Of a DNA stretch of 64,000 nucleotides, positions 26,438-35,527 are shown piece by piece. Numbering within the stretch: the first letter of the stretch is position 1; each line of letters starts with the position of its first letter. The notes under the pieces were generated by a model. That model ran no database searches and was not told the DNA's origin. It saw nothing but the letters and a program-made list of their open reading frames with translations. A program made the translations under genes and the position numbers. The stretch lies in the NCBI GenBank assembly GCA_013822245.1, contig PNKE01000030.1, positions 1 to 64,000 of the forward strand, read 5' to 3'. Origin of the DNA: Candidatus Solibacter sp. (GTDB lineage Bacteria; Acidobacteriota; Terriglobia; Bryobacterales; Bryobacteraceae).

Positions 26438-29384
26438 TGACAGTCTTTCGGGCGGCCGGGAAGTCCAGGCGGAAAACGGCGCCCTCGCCGGGACGCGAAT
26501 CGGCGATGATCTGGCCGCCGTGTTCTTCCACGATGCCATAACTGATCGACAGGCCGAGACCCGTGCCGCGCCGCGCCGCCTTGGTGGTGAAGAACGGATC
26601 AAATATCCGGTTCAACATCTCCTGCGGGATGCCCGGCCCCGTGTCGTGCACCTCGGCCCGGACCCCTCCGCTGGTGGTTTCCGTCCGGATGGTCAGCCGG
26701 CCGCCGCCATCCATGGCGTCGCGGCCGTTCAGCAGCAGGTTGAGAAACACCTGCTGCAGCTTGCCGGCATTGCCGCGGATGAGCGGGAGGTCCGGCGCCA
26801 GTTGCAGGTCGATCTCGATGCGCGCCTTCTCCATCTGGTGTTCCACCAGGGCAGAGGTTTCGCGGATCACCTTGTTGAGGTCGATATCCTCGAACTCGGT
26901 GGACGACGTCCGGGAGAAATTCAGCAGCGAGTTCACGATTTCGCTTGCCCGGAACGTCGATTTGGCGATCTTGTCCAGCAAACGCGTCTTCGGCTCGTCG
27001 CCATGCACCTGCTTGGCCAGCATCTGCGCATACGTGGAAATCACGGCCAGCGGCGTATTGACTTCATGGGCCACGCCGGCGGCCAGCAGCCCGATCGACG
27101 ACAGCTTGTCGGCCTGCACCAGCCGCCGCTCCAGATCCTCGCGTTCGGTGACGTCGTCGAAGATCACCAGCCGGCCGATGCGCAGCCCGTCCTTGGTCAC
27201 CAGCGGCGCGATGGCCACGTTCACTGTCGACGGCTGCACCGCGCCCGATCCGTTACCGTTGCCGTGGCCCGCGCCGGCGGCGGCGATGCCGGCCGGATCG
27301 AGGTGGAACTTATACATCTGATGCACCCGGTTGTCGCCGCGCGACTTCTCCAAATGCACGGCCAGCGAATCCGGCAACACCTCGGACAGCCTGCGGCCCA
27401 GCGCCGCCTCGCGCCCGATGCCTGTGAGCGCCTCGATGCGCGAGTTCCAGCTCTCGACCCGGTCTTCCAGGTCGGCGGCCAGAATGCCCACGTTGATCGA
27501 TTCCACGATGTTCTCGCTGAACTCCTTAAGCCGCTCATACTGCTCGGCCTTGGCCGCCAGTGACCGGTACAGCCGGGCGTTCTCCACCGCCATGGCGATG
27601 TAGTTCGACAGCGTCGCCAGCAGATCGATGTCGTCCGACGACAGGAAGTCGCCCTTGACCGACCGCGAAACGCCCATCCAGGCCAGCGTCGAGCCGCGGA
27701 ACGAGCACGGGACGTAATAGGTGAGATCCAGGTCCGCGATGGTGGAGCGGACCATCGGCGGCATGTCGCGCGTCACCACGTCGAAGGCGTGGCGGGTCCG
27801 TTCAAAAAACAGATACGGCTGGCCCTTGGCATCGTCGAGGAAGCTGAGATCCAGGTCCCGGCCGCGTGGCGTCCGCTTGCGCCCCTCACGGTCCAGCGCG
27901 ATATGCAGCTTCAGTCCCGGCTCGTTGTCACTGGCCAGGAAAAACGCCACATGCTCGATCTGCAGCGTCCGGATCAGCCGCTCGCCCACGCTGGCCAGCG
28001 TCCTGTCCAGATCCATCTCCGAACTCAGCTCGCGCGCGAACGACACCAGCGTCACCCGGTAGTCGTAGCGGTCCTTATAGAAGACATACCTGTCCAACTG
28101 TTGCTGGATGTAGTTTCTTAATGGTTCGAAGACGAACATCGCCACCAGAACCAGCAGCACAATGGAGGTCGGCGACACATCCGCGCCGTGGCCGTCCTCG
28201 CCGCCCCGCGACAGCGCGAACACCATCAGCGACACGATCCCCAGCACCGACAGCGTCGCCAGCAGGTACACATAGCCCTGCTGGAAGATAATGTCGACGT
28301 CCATCAGCCGGTAGCGCAGAATCGCATACGCCCAGCTCAGCGGGATCAGCGCCAGCGCCAGTACCGACAGCCGCATCATCGGCGCCGGAATCAGCCCCGC
28401 GATAAACGGTCCCGCATACAGAATCGCGAACGGCAGCACCCCGGCCAGCGCCCCGTTGCGCAGCCATTTCAACTGCTGGCGCGTGATCGGATCGTCGGTC
28501 CGGCGCGACGAAAAATGCAGGATCAAGCCGCCCGCCAAAAACGATCCGGTGAACAGCAGCAGCCACGCCCGGTCCAGGAACCACCGCATCTCAAACAGCG
28601 GCAGCGCCGTCCGGACATAGCCTGTCGCCACGCCCACCTGCAGCAGAATCAACGACACGGCGGGCAGATACACCGACAGCAACTGCGTCCGGCCCCAGTT
28701 TTTCCGCTTTTCGGGGAACGTCATGCAGAAGTGCAGGAACAGTGCCGGCGCAACCAGCCCCGCCACCACGTTGCCGAAGTAGATCGCCGTGTCAAACGCG
28801 TTCAACTTGCCCGTGTAGTGGAACGTATGCAGCACGAAGCTCGACAGGCACAGCAGGTAGAAATGCGACGAATTCGGCGCCCGCCGCCTGCGGAACCAGA
28901 CAAACAGTCCAATCGAGAGCCACGCCAGACCCACCGCATACTGCCCGTGAATCGCCTTGTCGCTGTTGGCGTCCGAGACGATCACCGTCGCCTTCAGTTC
29001 GACTCCGTCCCTCAACAGAATGTAGTCGGCCTTGGACCACGCCCCGATCCGTAGCAGCATCTTCGCCACGTCGGTCGCCGCCTGGATCTCCATCCCGCCA
29101 GGGTTCACCGCCGTCCCGATCCGTAGAAGAATGTCGCCCTTCCGGATGCCCGAAACCTCCGCCGCGCCGCCATTCTCCAGATGGACCGCCACCACCCGGT
29201 TCACCTCGCCCCTGCCCGTCTCCAGGCGGCTGTCCTTGATGTCCATCCATGTCGCCCCGTCCTCGGGCAACAGGAACCGCCGCTGCTGCTGGTAACTCAA
29301 CCCGCCGCACACCACGGCCGCCACGGTCAAAACGACCAGGAGTGCGTCGCTCAGCTGAGCTTTCAACCCCGTCATGGCTGCCAT
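26430..29384 (-). CDS. membrane sensor histidine kinase with PDZ, GAF and PAS domains
   Basis: The 984-residue kinase is partner of the adjacent NtrC-type regulator. After one membrane segment (about 14-34) there is an extracytoplasmic PDZ-like domain (about 60-140, with EVSGIRKGDILLRIG), then eight or nine further membrane helices (about 148-425). The cytoplasmic part holds a GAF domain (about 455-600), a PAS domain (about 625-755), a HisKA dimerisation domain with H773 in GVAHEVNTPL, and an ATPase domain with the N-box NLLLNGRDAMDGG and G-boxes DTGPGIP and GTGLGLSI. A PDZ domain fused to a multi-pass sensor suggests reading of envelope or peptide-end signals. The start is either of two ATGs, 29384 or 29375. 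Confidence 0.92.
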   Translation of the reverse strand: MAAMTGLKAQLSDALLVVLTVAAVVCGGLSYQQQRRFLLPEDGATWMDIKDSRLETGRGEVNRVVAVHLENGGAAEVSGIRKGDILLRIGTAVNPGGMEIQAATDVAKMLLRIGAWSKADYILLRDGVELKATVIVSDANSDKAIHGQYAVGLAWLSIGLFVWFRRRRAPNSSHFYLLCLSSFVLHTFHYTGKLNAFDTAIYFGNVVAGLVAPALFLHFCMTFPEKRKNWGRTQLLSVYLPAVSLILLQVGVATGYVRTALPLFEMRWFLDRAWLLLFTGSFLAGGLILHFSSRRTDDPITRQQLKWLRNGALAGVLPFAILYAGPFIAGLIPAPMMRLSVLALALIPLSWAYAILRYRLMDVDIIFQQGYVYLLATLSVLGIVSLMVFALSRGGEDGHGADVSPTSIVLLVLVAMFVFEPLRNYIQQQLDRYVFYKDRYDYRVTLVSFARELSSEMDLDRTLASVGERLIRTLQIEHVAFFLASDNEPGLKLHIALDREGRKRTPRGRDLDLSFLDDAKGQPYLFFERTRHAFDVVTRDMPPMVRSTIADLDLTYYVPCSFRGSTLAWMGVSRSVKGDFLSSDDIDLLATLSNYIAMAVENARLYRSLAAKAEQYERLKEFSENIVESINVGILAADLEDRVESWNSRIEALTGIGREAALGRRLSEVLPDSLAVHLEKSRGDNRVHQMYKFHLDPAGIAAAGAGHGNGNGSGAVQPSTVNVAIAPLVTKDGLRIGRLVIFDDVTEREDLERRLVQADKLSSIGLLAAGVAHEVNTPLAVISTYAQMLAKQVHGDEPKTRLLDKIAKSTFRASEIVNSLLNFSRTSSTEFEDIDLNKVIRETSALVEHQMEKARIEIDLQLAPDLPLIRGNAGKLQQVFLNLLLNGRDAMDGGGRLTIRTETTSGGVRAEVHDTGPGIPQEMLNRIFDPFFTTKAARRGTGLGLSISYGIVEEHGGQIIADSRPGEGAVFRLDFPAARKTVNA

Positions 29385-29404
29385 CCAATGTGGAACGACA
29401 CTGT

Positions 29405-29516
29405 TCCGGAAGGGTTTACTGCATCCGGAATGCCATTCTTCTCGACCACCTGTCTGACCTCAGACTATACCATTTATCAGCAACTTACAAACAGATTCAG
29501 GGTCCGCCATCCGGAA
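29405..29516 (-). promoter_or_regulatory. candidate promoter and TCCGGAA site cluster of the kinase gene
   Basis: Upstream of the kinase gene TCCGGAA occurs three times, at 29405-29411, 29424-29430 and 29510-29516; the last two are part of identical 10-base CATCCGGAAT copies (29422-29431, 29508-29517). Between them on the minus strand lies TATAGT (29464-29469) with TTTGTA 16 bases upstream. An inverted repeat GGAAC-N6-GTTCC (29392-29407) overlaps the first site. I infer an autoregulated promoter; no experimental or comparative evidence is available here. Confidence 0.35.
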
Positions 29517-29595
29517 TACTGGACCGTACAGATTCCAATGCTGGGATCGGTGTCCCGGTTCGGTCTTCCCAGCGCTGCGTGATCGGCCCCGCCCC

Positions 29596-30144
29596 TCACC
29601 TCTCCGGCTTGAAACTGCTCTTCTCCCAATCTACTAGATCCACCGACACCCACACCCGCCGCCCGGACCGATCTATATAGGTCACCGCGTCCGCCCGCCT
29701 CTCACACCGCCCGCTGCTTGCCCTCGCCCCGTCGGTCAGCACCAGTTCACAAGCCGACTCCCGGCTCGCCCTCTCCATCCGCGGCGCCGCCAGCGTCCCC
29801 TCCGGATACTCCCGCATCTCCGGCCTCAGGCTCTCCCTGACATACTCTTTGTTCTCCACCCACGGCCTGAACGCGGGCTCCTTTTCCACCTCTTTTTCCT
29901 GCACGATCACATTCGTCCCACCCCACCCCCACCCCCACGGAACCCACCCGCCCACCCGCCTGCCCGGCATCACCGGCCCCCGTCCACCCGTCTGCTGCCC
30001 ACCCGCCGCCGTGCCCGCCCTCACCCCCGGCCCAGCCTGCCCCCGTCCCGCCTGCGCGCCCCCACCCGCCACCTGCGCCGCCGCCACGCCCGCCATGACC
30101 ATCGCAACCCCTGCAATCCGCCGTGATAGTTTACCCATCGCCAT
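29596..30144 (-). CDS. small exported protein with Gly-rich linker
   Basis: This 182-residue protein has a signal peptide (MGKLSRRIAGVAMVMAGVAAAQ; a start at the third codon is possible) followed by a glycine/glutamine/arginine-rich linker with a tryptophan patch (VPWGWGWGG). The C-terminal domain (about 125-180) has a compact pattern, CELVLTDGARASSGRC, then VTYIDRSGRRVWVS and DLVDW. The two cysteines could form a disulfide loop. I do not recognise a family, but the conserved-looking end and normal codon use support a real gene. Its stop is followed by the 211-base promoter region of the kinase gene. Confidence 0.6.
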   Translation of the reverse strand: MAMGKLSRRIAGVAMVMAGVAAAQVAGGGAQAGRGQAGPGVRAGTAAGGQQTGGRGPVMPGRRVGGWVPWGWGWGGTNVIVQEKEVEKEPAFRPWVENKEYVRESLRPEMREYPEGTLAAPRMERASRESACELVLTDGARASSGRCERRADAVTYIDRSGRRVWVSVDLVDWEKSSFKPER

Positions 30145-30157
30145 ACATCTTTCCCTT

Positions 30158-30360
30158 GTGCGCTATTTTTCCGTGCTGATCCTCTCCACTTCCTTCCTAC
30201 TCTCTTTTGCCCTCCCTGCACAAGAGAAGTTCGTACCAGTTCAGGGCGGCGAACTCCCCAGCCGGCCCGTCGTCCGCGTCGAAAACCTCGAAATCGCCGG
30301 CACTCCCCTCACCAACGCCCAATCCGCCGAGTTCATCCGCTCCGCCGGTTGCAGCGCTCC
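30158..30360 (+). pseudogene. truncated exported protein, possibly SUMF1/formylglycine-enzyme-like N-terminus
   Basis: A GTG-started frame encodes a clear signal peptide (FSVLILSTSFLLSFALPA) followed by FVPVQGGELPSRP and VENLEIAGTPLTNAQSAEF. This order, a V-x-GGE segment then a strand and a T-N-A-Q-x-x-F motif, is how sulfatase-modifying-factor (SUMF1, formylglycine-generating) domains begin. The match stops abruptly around residue 65, where the sequence becomes antisense to a reverse-transcriptase fragment; the frame continues to 30535 only as antisense reading. I infer a gene cut short by the intron or a linked deletion. The family call is tentative. Confidence 0.4.
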
Positions 30361-30369
30361 TGAACCCTT

Positions 30370-30790
30370 CACCGCCCACGCCCCGCCCGCCGGCTTCGAA
30401 CGTGGATGTTGCTATCGTCCGCATACCGCGCCGCTCCAACTCCCGGTCGAACTCGTCGAGCATGATGTCGCCGAGCATAGGCGAAAGAGGACCGCGGTCC
30501 CGATTCCGGAACAAACGGCGGATCTACCGGCGTAGGCCCGGCCGCCTTCCGCACGCAACCGCCGGATTTACAACCAGTGCCCTTGATGGATATGGGCTTC
30601 GCGATCATCTGCCAGCTCGCCCGGCGCCGCATGCCTCGGATGCGGTTCCCGTCCATCGGCTCGCAGTTTGCTCCACGCCTCTTTCAGACCCCGCCTCGCA
30701 GCGACGCCCCCGCTCTTCACTATCTCTTCGCCTCCATCAGGTTGTGAAAAGGACTTTCACCTTCGAGCTGTCGAAGATGCTCGGCACGCA
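30370..30790 (-). mobile_element. decayed group II intron with reverse transcriptase fragment
   Basis: On the minus strand, pieces of a group II intron reverse transcriptase/maturase can be read in different frames: PLSPMLGDIMLDEFDRELER with RG (about 30425-30490), and RYADDSNIHVRSRRAG (about 30375-30430), which contains the polymerase YADD motif. They match the order in intact enzymes, where PQGGPLSPLL leads to RYADD. About 13 bases are missing between the two pieces. Upstream, at 30751-30761, GGTGAAAGTCC, a sequence characteristic of intron domain I, occurs in a GC-rich structured stretch. Most of the coding region and the 3' RNA domains are gone, so the element is inactive. Confidence 0.65.
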
Positions 30791-30819
30791 AAAGAGGCGG
30801 CCCGCGGGCCACCCGCCGC
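30790..30819 (-). terminator. possible Rho-independent terminator of the alkaline phosphatase gene
   Basis: Minus-strand sequence downstream of the phosphatase stop can fold as GGC-bulge-GGCC-loop-GGCC-GCC followed by TCTTTT. The stem has a four-base bulge, so strength is uncertain. The intron remnant begins immediately after the T-run. Confidence 0.45.
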
Positions 30820-30845
30820 TTGCCGGTTCGTTGATCCCCTGAAGA

Positions 30846-32372
30846 CTACACCCAGTGGCACTCGTCGCTACGCCCAACCGACGCGCGCAGGTGTTTCATT
30901 GCGTCCTCGATGGTCATCGACGGGTTTCTGAAATCCGAACCCATCAGGTCCGCCATATTATCGAAACAGCGCGTGTTGCGCAGGTATCCGTGGAAACGCT
31001 CGCGGCCCGGTCCGAGCGCTGTCAGTACAACGTGGTCCGACGTATGATCCCCGCTCGCCCACGTGATCCCGTTATGGTTGCCCGCCGCCTGACCCAGGAT
31101 GCCGGCCATCGAATCCAGCCGCTTGTTCAGGCACAGCCCTTTCACCCCGGCCGCCGCCGAACGCACCGCTTCCACCTCTTCGGCTGAAAACTCCAGGCCC
31201 AGTCCCTCGGTCGCCAGATCCCGCACCACCCCGGCCTCCAGCTTCTCCTTCTTCGGACCTGCCAGGGCAGGCATCAGTTTCTCAAACGACTGCTTTGCTT
31301 TCGCCAGCGCTGCGAAACCGTTGGTCTTGGAACGGTATTCGGCCCACCTGCCGCCCATGCCCGGATTCGAATTGCCATGATCGGTTGTAATGACGATCAA
31401 GGTCTCCGGATTCCACGCGGCGAATTTTAGAACCGTCTCGATCGCCTCGTCGAAGGCGATCTGCTCCCACACCAGCGCGGCGGCGTCGTTGTTGTGCGCC
31501 GCGTGATCCACGCGCGCGCCCTCCACCTGCAACAGAAACCCCTTCGGCGATTTCTCCAGCACCGCCAGCGCCGCTTCGGTCATCTCGGCCAGCGTCGGCG
31601 TGCTCTTCTGCAACTCCGCACTGTTGTTGCGGTCCAACGTGTAGGGCGCCATCGACGGACTGAACAGCCCGAGCAGTTTCGAGTCCGCCGTCAGCGCCGG
31701 GCGTGACTTCAGCAGCGCCAGCAGTTCATCGCGCGACGGCGTCCACTGGTAGCCCCCGCGGCGGAACCGTTCCACCAGATCCTGCTTGTCGCTCTGTCTG
31801 GCCGCGCTGAAGAAGTTCAGTCCGCCGCCGAGCACCACGTCCACCAGTCCCAGATACTGCGCCGCGATCGCCGGCTCGTCGCTCCGGCCCTTGCTCACGG
31901 CCGCGAAGCCCGCCGGCGTCGCATGGGAGACCGACGCCGTGGTCACCAGGCCCACGCGCCGGCCCCGCTCGCGCGCCACGGCTGCGATCGGCGTCAGCCG
32001 CGTCCCGTCCGGCAGCATGTTCACCCAGCCGTTCAGAATCCTCGATCCCGATCCCCAGCTCGACGCCGCCGCCGAGGAGTCCGTCGTCACCGAGTTCAGC
32101 GACGACATGTCCATCAGCGCGTTGGTCGCCTCAGGACGGCTCAACAGCGCCTTCCACAACAATCCCTTACCTCTGGCAAGCTGCGAGAAATTGTCGGCCA
32201 GCGCCAGTACGCCGGCGCTCATCCCGTCGGCCACCATGAAGATGATGTTTTTCGGCCCGGCGCCCGGCCGGTCCGCCGCCTGCAACGCGCCAAGTGACCC
32301 TGCCACCGGCGCCAGCACGCCCGCCGCGCCCAGAAAATTCCGCCTGCCCAGACTTCGGCCTTTGTTGTACAT
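30846..32372 (-). CDS. alkaline phosphatase, Tat-exported
   Basis: The 508-residue enzyme releases phosphate from monoesters outside the cytoplasm. The N-terminus carries a Tat signal (SLGRRNFLGAAGVLAP, twin Arg at 10-11). Metal and catalytic motifs of the PhoA family are present: IIFMVADGMS (D49), SVTTDSSAAASSWG with nucleophile S99, VEGARVDHAAHNND, VITTDHGNSNPG and the late SGDHTSDHV histidine. Length and motif spacing are normal. The start has no strong ribosome site; a TATATA-containing region lies about 80 bases upstream. Neighbours suggest nutrient scavenging. No PhoB regulator or pho box was identified. Confidence 0.9.
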   Translation of the reverse strand: MYNKGRSLGRRNFLGAAGVLAPVAGSLGALQAADRPGAGPKNIIFMVADGMSAGVLALADNFSQLARGKGLLWKALLSRPEATNALMDMSSLNSVTTDSSAAASSWGSGSRILNGWVNMLPDGTRLTPIAAVARERGRRVGLVTTASVSHATPAGFAAVSKGRSDEPAIAAQYLGLVDVVLGGGLNFFSAARQSDKQDLVERFRRGGYQWTPSRDELLALLKSRPALTADSKLLGLFSPSMAPYTLDRNNSAELQKSTPTLAEMTEAALAVLEKSPKGFLLQVEGARVDHAAHNNDAAALVWEQIAFDEAIETVLKFAAWNPETLIVITTDHGNSNPGMGGRWAEYRSKTNGFAALAKAKQSFEKLMPALAGPKKEKLEAGVVRDLATEGLGLEFSAEEVEAVRSAAAGVKGLCLNKRLDSMAGILGQAAGNHNGITWASGDHTSDHVVLTALGPGRERFHGYLRNTRCFDNMADLMGSDFRNPSMTIEDAMKHLRASVGRSDECHWV

Positions 32373-32479
32373 CCGGAAACCTCCACTGAATTGCCCCAGC
32401 GCGTCTCGCGCCCGAGGCGATCGCGCCGGCCTTTGTTCAGGTTAGCATCCGGATGTATATATTGGATTACACGCCGCCC

Positions 32480-33850
32480 CTACCGCTTCTTCTTCGCCCC
32501 CGCGCCCTTCGACGCCTCTTGACCGGCCTGTTCCGCTTCCGCCTTGTCGGCTTCGGTTGCCGTCCTCCATGCCGGTTTCGGCGTTTCAACAGCCGGCGCC
32601 GCCGGGCCTGATCCCGGCGACGCACCGCGCTCCCTCAGTGCCGGCAGCGGACCCCGCACCCGCTCGGTCTCATCCAGCACCACCCGGCCCTGCCGCTGCC
32701 CGCCCGCGGGCGCCCTCTCGACCGTCACTGTCTCCGCCGCCCGTTTCTCGGCCTCCTGCTCCTCGGCTGACTGGCTGATGACCTCTTCCTCGTCCGCGGC
32801 TCCCGGCGGCGGAGCGGGCAGACCCGCCGGGGTCCTGTACGTCCTGCGATACCGCAACTGCGCATCCGGATACCGCCTGCGCGTCTGTTCGGTCAACTCC
32901 ACCGTCACCCGCCTCATCTCCGATGGCCACGCCGTCGGCGGCAGATTGAAATGCAGCGCATACCGCTGCCGGATCCGCTCCAGCGTCTCCCGGAACGCAT
33001 ACGCCGCGCCGACATTCATCGAATCCCCGCCCGACGCCTCGGCTACCTCCGGCGTTCCACCCGGCGCCGTCCTGCCCGCCCCGCCGCCCGGATACTGCCC
33101 ACCGCCGCCGGGATACCGGTTCCGGCCTCCGCCGCCGATGATGATTCCGCCCAACCCCGGCAGTCGCGGCATACGCACTCCGCCGCCGCCCGGATTGCCG
33201 CCCATGCTCCGCATCGCATTCGGCGCCAGCAGCGCGCTCAACACCGTATCGGCTTCCGCCAGCGACGCGACGACCGCATCGTCGTCTCTATGCAACTCGG
33301 TCTGGTCGTCGGTCACGATCACGATCGCCCGCCGAGCCTCCTGCCTGGCATTTTTCTCGACATACTCGATCGCGTCCATCAGGCCGCGGTAGATGTCGGT
33401 GCCCCCGATGAACCGCTCGCGCCCGATCACGTCCGACAGCGCCCGCCGCACCTCTTGCTTGTTCTCCCGGAACGGCAGCCGCACTCTTGTCCCGCGCGTG
33501 AACGTCATGATCGCCACCCGGTCGCCCGAGGCGAGCACGCGCAGCGCCTCGCTCGATGCCCGCTCCACCAGTTCCAGGTTCGGTCTCATGCTGCCGCTCA
33601 CATCCAGCAACAGCAGGACGTCAACCGGCATGTCCTCGGCCAGGAAGTTCTTGATCTGCCGTTTGCGCCCGTTCTCGATCAGCCGGAAATCGCCCGCCTG
33701 CAAGACAGTAATCGCCCGGTTCGACCCGTCCACCACCTGCGCATCCACGCGCACCAGCCTCACGTTGCTGCGGAACACCGGCGCATCGTCCTGCGCCCGA
33801 GCACCCATCGCCAGCGACGCCAGCAAAACGGCAGCGGTCAAGCTTCTCAT
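32480..33850 (-). CDS. VWFA-related acidobacterial domain protein (TIGR03436-like)
   Basis: The 456-residue exported protein has a signal peptide (MRSLTAAVLLASLAMGARAQ), then a short beta-domain with VRVDAQVVDGSNRAITVLQAGDFRLIE, the block that typifies the acidobacterial VWFA family. A von Willebrand A domain follows with MIDAS residues in LLLDVSGSM, GGTDIY and VIVTDDQTE. The middle has a Gly/Pro-rich segment (PGLGGIIIGGGGRNR), and the C-terminal 100 residues are charged and Ala/Glu-rich. It probably mediates metal-dependent protein contacts at the cell surface. I chose the ATG at 33850 because the preceding 22 codons are arginine-rich and not signal-like. Confidence 0.85.
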   Translation of the reverse strand: MRSLTAAVLLASLAMGARAQDDAPVFRSNVRLVRVDAQVVDGSNRAITVLQAGDFRLIENGRKRQIKNFLAEDMPVDVLLLLDVSGSMRPNLELVERASSEALRVLASGDRVAIMTFTRGTRVRLPFRENKQEVRRALSDVIGRERFIGGTDIYRGLMDAIEYVEKNARQEARRAIVIVTDDQTELHRDDDAVVASLAEADTVLSALLAPNAMRSMGGNPGGGGVRMPRLPGLGGIIIGGGGRNRYPGGGGQYPGGGAGRTAPGGTPEVAEASGGDSMNVGAAYAFRETLERIRQRYALHFNLPPTAWPSEMRRVTVELTEQTRRRYPDAQLRYRRTYRTPAGLPAPPPGAADEEEVISQSAEEQEAEKRAAETVTVERAPAGGQRQGRVVLDETERVRGPLPALRERGASPGSGPAAPAVETPKPAWRTATEADKAEAEQAGQEASKGAGAKKKR

Positions 33851-33928
33851 GCAATGCCTCTCGCGGCAGGCGCGCCTTCGCCAGGCGATCCGCCATCTGC
33901 ACTTCAGACGGGACATCCGTGAAACGGG

Positions 33929-35527
33929 TTACTTCGCCGGCTCGACCCTCCATTGCCCCGGCTGCAAATCAATGCCCTCCGCCAGCTCCGCCCCCAGCCG
34001 CTCAAACTGCCCCGACCCATCCGCCCTCGATACCCTGTACACCCGGTTCTCCTCCACCGTGAACCACTCGGGAAATTCGTTCAGCCGCACGTAATTCCGC
34101 CTGAAGTTCATCACCCTCCGGTGCCGCTCGTAGTCGAACTTCACCCGCGCCGCGCCGCTCACATACAGCGTCAATCCGTCGCCCTCTCTCACCGCGCCGA
34201 TGCCCACGCCCTTGCGCCACCCGTCGGCCCACACGCCCTGCGACTGCATCAGCGCATACAGCAGCGACGTCCGGTTGAAGTTGCCTTCGCCGTACCAATC
34301 CTCCACGTGCCCGTCCGGCCGCTGCATCGCCTGCATCACCCGCATCTCGGAGTCGATCCAATCCACGGCCTCGGCCACCGGTTCCCGGTTCACCAGGTAG
34401 ATCGCGCTCTCGATCGCATCCGCATAGCCGTCAAACGAGCCTTTGCTCTTGTCCGCCGCATTGCCCGACGGCTCCCACGCATGGTTGCGGTACTTCGGCA
34501 GGTTCTTCAACACCTTCAACACAGCGTCCCTGTACTTGGCCTCTCCCGTCGCCTGATAAAACGCATACACCGCCCCGTAGATATAGCCCCAGTTGTCCGA
34601 CAGCCGCTCGTCGATCGGTTTGAGCGTTTTGGGGTCGATCACGTTGTAGAGCATCCCGTCCGGGTTCGCCGAGGCCAGAATCCGGTCCAGCATGCCGGCG
34701 AGAATCGGCCTGTATTTCATGAAACGCTCGGTCTCCAGATCACGCTCCAGGCAGTAGAGCATCACCAGCCCGACAACGATCTCATTGCCGTGGTCGCGCA
34801 GTTTCAGTTTGCCGTCGCCCGTGTGCTTGTCGAAATCCCAGTCCATCGACGGCAGCCCGCTGTTTCCCGGCAGCACTTCGCGCACATAGGCGTCGCCGAT
34901 CCGCCGCGCCCAGGCCAGGGCCTCGGTGTCGTTGTTCATCGCCGCCAACCGCACCAGCACTTGCAGGTAGTCGCCATTCAACTCCGCGTCGCGCGCCGGC
35001 AGCATTCCGAAATCCGACTTCACCGCCGCGCGCCGCATCGCCGCCGCCGTCATGTCGGCCATGCGCGTGAACCACGGCGTCCGGCCCAGCGCCTCGGTCA
35101 CCGTCACCAGCCCGTCCTTGGCATACTCGCCGGCGCCGAACATCGACGGCGGGCCCAGTTTCCGGCTCACCAGGTCGAAATTGCCCGGCACGCCGTCCGG
35201 GTGCGACGTGTACCGGATCTCATTTCGCAGCATCTCCATCATCCTCCCCCGGTACAGCGCCGGATCGGTCATCCGCGCCGTCAGGATCAGGTAAGGATAC
35301 AGGTCCGCGCCCGAATTGTGCGGCGTGTAGACCCGCTGCACGTTGTTCACCCGGTCCGGCAGCAGCATCGTCTGCGGGTCGGCCGACTTCAGCCACGCCC
35401 GCATCAGCCTGTCGGCCGACTCCATCACCCTGTCGTATCTCTCCGCCCGTGTGCGCAACTGCGATTCCAGCGGCTGGCCCGCGGCAAGCGTTGCCAGCAG
35501 GACCGTGACGGCGGCGATTCGAAACAT
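33929..35527 (-). CDS. exported protein of unknown function, probable alpha/alpha-toroid
   Basis: The 532-residue protein has a short signal peptide (MFRIAAVTVLLATLAAG). The body is helical with regularly spaced aromatic and acidic residues, as in six-hairpin glycosidases or lyases: HNSGADLYPYLILTA, PSMDWDFDKHTGDGKLKLRDHGNE, LSDNWGYIYGAVYAFYQATG, and GSFDGYADAIESAIYLVN. A C-terminal beta-sandwich (VREGDGLTLYVSGAARVKF) completes the layout. No named family is evident to me; a glycan-active enzyme or binding protein is likely given its fold-like pattern and neighbours. It lies 78 bases upstream of the VWFA gene on the same strand. Confidence 0.65.
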   Translation of the reverse strand: MFRIAAVTVLLATLAAGQPLESQLRTRAERYDRVMESADRLMRAWLKSADPQTMLLPDRVNNVQRVYTPHNSGADLYPYLILTARMTDPALYRGRMMEMLRNEIRYTSHPDGVPGNFDLVSRKLGPPSMFGAGEYAKDGLVTVTEALGRTPWFTRMADMTAAAMRRAAVKSDFGMLPARDAELNGDYLQVLVRLAAMNNDTEALAWARRIGDAYVREVLPGNSGLPSMDWDFDKHTGDGKLKLRDHGNEIVVGLVMLYCLERDLETERFMKYRPILAGMLDRILASANPDGMLYNVIDPKTLKPIDERLSDNWGYIYGAVYAFYQATGEAKYRDAVLKVLKNLPKYRNHAWEPSGNAADKSKGSFDGYADAIESAIYLVNREPVAEAVDWIDSEMRVMQAMQRPDGHVEDWYGEGNFNRTSLLYALMQSQGVWADGWRKGVGIGAVREGDGLTLYVSGAARVKFDYERHRRVMNFRRNYVRLNEFPEWFTVEENRVYRVSRADGSGQFERLGAELAEGIDLQPGQWRVEPAK

